A DNA stretch of 7,334 bases, taken from assembly GCA_022712735.1 (NCBI GenBank), contig JAFLKA010000365.1:1-7334 (forward strand), read 5' to 3'. Origin of the DNA: Marinosulfonomonas sp. Its GTDB lineage: Bacteria > Pseudomonadota > Alphaproteobacteria > Rhodobacterales > Rhodobacteraceae. Positions 5,204 through 7,334 of the stretch are shown one piece after another. Every line of letters begins with the position of its first letter. Positions within the stretch are counted from its first letter, which is position 1. The position numbers and the translations under genes are program-made. The notes beneath the pieces were generated by a model, which was not told where the DNA came from, made no database searches, and saw nothing but the letters and a program-made list of their open reading frames with translations.

Positions 5204-6283
5204 TTAGCGCACCTTTACAGGGATACAGGCGGCTTTCTCGGCCAATAGCGCGGAACAAAACCGACGTGCATCCGACAGGTCGTCAAAGCCCATAGCGCGA
5301 AGACGATAGAATGTGCGCCCGCCGCTTTGGGCCTTCTGGATCACCCGCGACTTGCCTTCCATGTATTCGGTGAACCGGCCATACAGACGGTCCCATTCCT
5401 TTTGCGCGATCTCGGCGCTGTCATACGCGCCCAGCTGGGCCAAACGGGTGCCTGCCGAAATTGTGGTGGCATCAACATCGGTTACAGGGGCCGAAACGAC
5501 CTGAGCCGCCGCCACTTCAACAGACGCTACGGCGGGGGTAGTGTTCAAACCTTGCGGGCGCATCAAAGGGCGCGGCGAATGTGAAACACCTGCAACAGAT
5601 GCCGCAATGATGGCCACCGGAACTGTTGCGCTCACGGCCTCAACTTCGGTTAGTGGTGTGGTATCAGCCGCGATCGTTGCGGCCATCGCCATCGCTTCGG
5701 CCACGGCGATATCTGTTGCCGATGGCTGCGGTGCTGTTGGCTCGATCGATGCCACAGCGACCCCTTCGCCATCATCCACAACCGCGGGCAACGCGGGGGG
5801 CGGCACTGTTTCTTCCAGCAATGCGGGGGCGGTGATTTCGGCAAGGTCATCCACCACAACCTCGGCGTCTGCGGCCTCGGCCATAGACGTGCTATCGTCG
5901 CGCGGCGACGGGCGGCGCAATCCGGCCACGTCGTCTTCGCCAACGCCTGCCCCGACAGGGGCCAAAGTCAATTGTTCCGGCACGGGTTCGGCCAATCCAT
6001 CGGATTGCACGCGATTTACTGACAGACCCTGATGCGCGGTTTGCGTACCGCCCGGATCATCCGGCTGAATCCGCATCGGCCCGTCAAGGGCGCGCACCAC
6101 CGGCACGCCGGTTACATCGCGCACCAGCAACCGATAGCCCCAGACCCCGATCCCGACGACCAAAGCCACCGACATCAACGCGCCTGCTGTGTTCACAAAT
6201 TTGGAAATCCTGCGCGTTTGCGCGCCGTTTTGCACCTCGTCCAGCGGCGCACCTTCTGCGCCACGGTATTCAACATCCGCCAT
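5204..6283 (-). CDS. Membrane-anchored SPOR-domain protein
   Basis: SPOR domains bind peptidoglycan glycan strands stripped of stem peptides, often at the division septum. The chosen start gives 359 residues. A cytoplasmic tail (1-29) precedes one membrane segment (about 30-53, containing LMSVALVVGIGVWGY), so most of the protein should be periplasmic. A membrane-near stretch with DGPMRIQPDDPGG (67-79) follows. A long Ala/Val/Pro/Glu-rich linker (about 95-274) is broken by SPRPLMRPQGL (236-246). The C-terminal SPOR domain (about 275-359) includes TRLAQLGAYDSAEIAQKEW, GGRTFYRLRAMGF and two cysteines (343, 353) that could form a disulfide. ATG 6283 is preferred over the in-frame GTG at 6295 because GAGG lies six bases before it. 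The stop abuts the nagZ start. A division or wall-remodelling role is inferred from the domain and from nagZ. Confidence 0.88.
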   Translation of the reverse strand: MADVEYRGAEGAPLDEVQNGAQTRRISKFVNTAGALMSVALVVGIGVWGYRLLVRDVTGVPVVRALDGPMRIQPDDPGGTQTAHQGLSVNRVQSDGLAEPVPEQLTLAPVGAGVGEDDVAGLRRPSPRDDSTSMAEAADAEVVVDDLAEITAPALLEETVPPPALPAVVDDGEGVAVASIEPTAPQPSATDIAVAEAMAMAATIAADTTPLTEVEAVSATVPVAIIAASVAGVSHSPRPLMRPQGLNTTPAVASVEVAAAQVVSAPVTDVDATTISAGTRLAQLGAYDSAEIAQKEWDRLYGRFTEYMEGKSRVIQKAQSGGRTFYRLRAMGFDDLSDARRFCSALLAEKAACIPVKVR

Positions 6284-6364
6284 TTTATGCCTCACTGCCC
6301 ACCCCGTATATTTCGGTGCTGGTCACTCTAATCTGCCTCATGACCACCAAAGGCGCGCTTGTTG
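6284..6364 (-). other. argS to SPOR-gene intergenic gap (81 bases)
   Basis: This is the longest gap between minus-strand genes in the operon. It shows no convincing terminator. It has a few -10-like pieces (GATTAG, TATACG) but no properly spaced -35, so I cannot call a promoter. The SPOR gene is probably transcribed together with argS, though a separate weak promoter here is possible. Confidence 0.4.
6290..6293 (-). promoter_or_regulatory. Ribosome binding site deciding the SPOR-gene start
   Basis: GAGG on the minus strand with a CATAAA spacer stands six bases before ATG 6283. It overlaps the alternative in-frame GTG at 6295-6293, which argues that the GTG is not the start. Confidence 0.6.
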
Positions 6365-7334
6365 TCAGCGCATTTCCTCAGCCGGGGTCACCCCCAGAAT
6401 ACCGAGTCCGGCCGAAATAACAATGGAAACCGCACGAATCAGGGCGATTTTCGCCTGTGACGTGGCGGTATCGCCCTCTTGCAAGAAGCGAAGTTCGCTC
6501 AATTCATTGCCACGGTTCCACAGCGCATGGAATTCACCCGCCAGTTCATACAGATAAAACGCCACCCTGTGCGGCTCGTTGGTGCGGGCGGCAATCTCGA
6601 TCAGGCGCGGCCATTCGGCCAGCTTTTTGGCCACCGCCAGCTCGGCCTCATGCGATAGCTTGGACAGATCAGCCGCCTTCAGCGCCGCATCATCTACCGC
6701 AATCCCCGCGTCCGCGGCTTTGCGTAAAACCGAATGCACCCGCGCGCCTGCGTATTGCACATAGAACACCGGATTGTCCTTGGATTGCTCCAGCACCTTG
6801 GAAAAATCAAAATCCAGCGGCGCGTCATTTTTACGGGTCAGCATCACGAAACGGGTCACGTCTGACCCGACCAGATCGACCACCTCGCGCAGGGTCACAA
6901 AATTCCCCGACCGTTTTGACATTTTGAACGGCTGGCCATCCTTATACAGACGCACCAGTTGGCACAGCTTGATGTCCAGCGGCACCTTGCCATCCGACAG
7001 CGCCGACACGGCCGCCTTCATCCGTTTGACATAGCCGCCATGATCGGCACCCAGAACGTCGATCAACTCATCGAACCCGCGCTCGATCTTGTCATAGTGA
7101 GAGGCGATGTCGGGGGCGAAATAGGTCCAGCCGCCATCGGATTTTTTCACCGGACGATCCACGTCATCACCATGCTCGGTTGACTTGAACAGCGTCTGGA
7201 CGCGCGGCTCCCAATCATCATCCGCCTTGCCCTTGGGGGGCGGCAGAGTTCCCTCGTATATCAGACCCTTAGCGGCCAAGTCTTCAAGTGCTTTTTCGAT
7301 CAATCCGGTGCCATATAGAGACTTTTCCGAAAAG
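6365..7334 (-). CDS. argS: Arginyl-tRNA synthetase, C-terminal part (runs off the window)
   Basis: ArgRS is a cytosolic class I synthetase that attaches arginine to tRNA-Arg using ATP. The visible 322 residues begin mid-protein ([19 protein letters not shown] at the window edge) and run to the TGA at 6367-6365. The N-terminal part and the HIGH motif lie outside; the whole family is about 580 residues. Visible landmarks, numbered in the fragment, are [15 protein letters not shown] (22-36), [20 protein letters not shown] (68-87), the [12 protein letters not shown] loop (137-148), [19 protein letters not shown] (188-206) and the DALR anticodon-binding domain with [13 protein letters not shown] (262-274), ending [14 protein letters not shown]. 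The KMSK lysines are intact and no frameshift is seen, so the gene looks functional. It heads the SPOR-nagZ-scpAB genes on the same strand. Confidence 0.96.
   Translation of the reverse strand, partial: FSEKSLYGTGLIEKALEDLAAKGLIYEGTLPPPKGKADDDWEPRVQTLFKSTEHGDDVDRPVKKSDGGWTYFAPDIASHYDKIERGFDELIDVLGADHGGYVKRMKAAVSALSDGKVPLDIKLCQLVRLYKDGQPFKMSKRSGNFVTLREVVDLVGSDVTRFVMLTRKNDAPLDFDFSKVLEQSKDNPVFYVQYAGARVHSVLRKAADAGIAVDDAALKAADLSKLSHEAELAVAKKLAEWPRLIEIAARTNEPHRVAFYLYELAGEFHALWNRGNELSELRFLQEGDTATSQAKIALIRAVSIVISAGLGILGVTPAEEMR

Noticed and set aside
5541..6032. 163-codon plus-strand frame with an Ala/Ile-rich hydrophobic stretch opposite the SPOR linker
   Set aside because: It mirrors the low-complexity linker of the SPOR protein; the hydrophobic look comes from the complement of Ala/Glu/Val codons.

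Overview
The window looks like core chromosome of an alphaproteobacterium, most likely Rhodobacterales (Roseobacter group). The evidence is the moderately GC-rich coding bias, the end of fabH followed by ihfA, a MerR-type gene and tRNA-Pro, a double-length dCTP deaminase of the alphaproteobacterial type, and the gene order argS - SPOR protein - nagZ - scpA - scpB. Identifications come from reading protein motifs by eye; no database search was possible.

Plus strand, 1-2417. The last codons of fabH end at 32. A roughly 100-bp intergenic region follows, holding a 10-bp palindrome, a 13-of-13 match to the IHF consensus and a promoter-like TTGACT/TATGGT pair. Then come ihfA (133-435) and a cysteine-free MerR-like regulator (448-1128), closely spaced and probably co-transcribed. 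Next are tRNA-Pro(GGG) with an encoded CCA (1191-1267), a strong terminator-like hairpin, and a two-domain dCTP deaminase (1329-2417).

Convergence point, 2418-2513. This short AT-rich gap contains a GC-rich hairpin that best fits the 3' end of the minus-strand operon.

Minus strand, 7334 down to 2514. The C-terminal part of argS runs off the right edge. It is followed by a membrane-anchored SPOR-domain protein, nagZ, scpA, scpB and a 67-residue basic protein. From the SPOR gene to scpB the genes abut or overlap by a few bases (TAAATG, then ATGACTGA twice), which indicates one translationally coupled operon. It combines tRNA charging, binding and recycling of peptidoglycan, and the kleisin and winged-helix subunits of the Smc-ScpAB condensin.

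I see no mobile element, CRISPR array, phage gene or defence system. Most of the window is ordinary housekeeping sequence. The points most worth a second look are the IHF site in front of ihfA, the complementary loss of motifs in the two halves of the dCTP deaminase, the in-frame hexanucleotide repeat in the MerR-like gene, the repeated 8-base gene overlap, and the small basic protein at the operon end.
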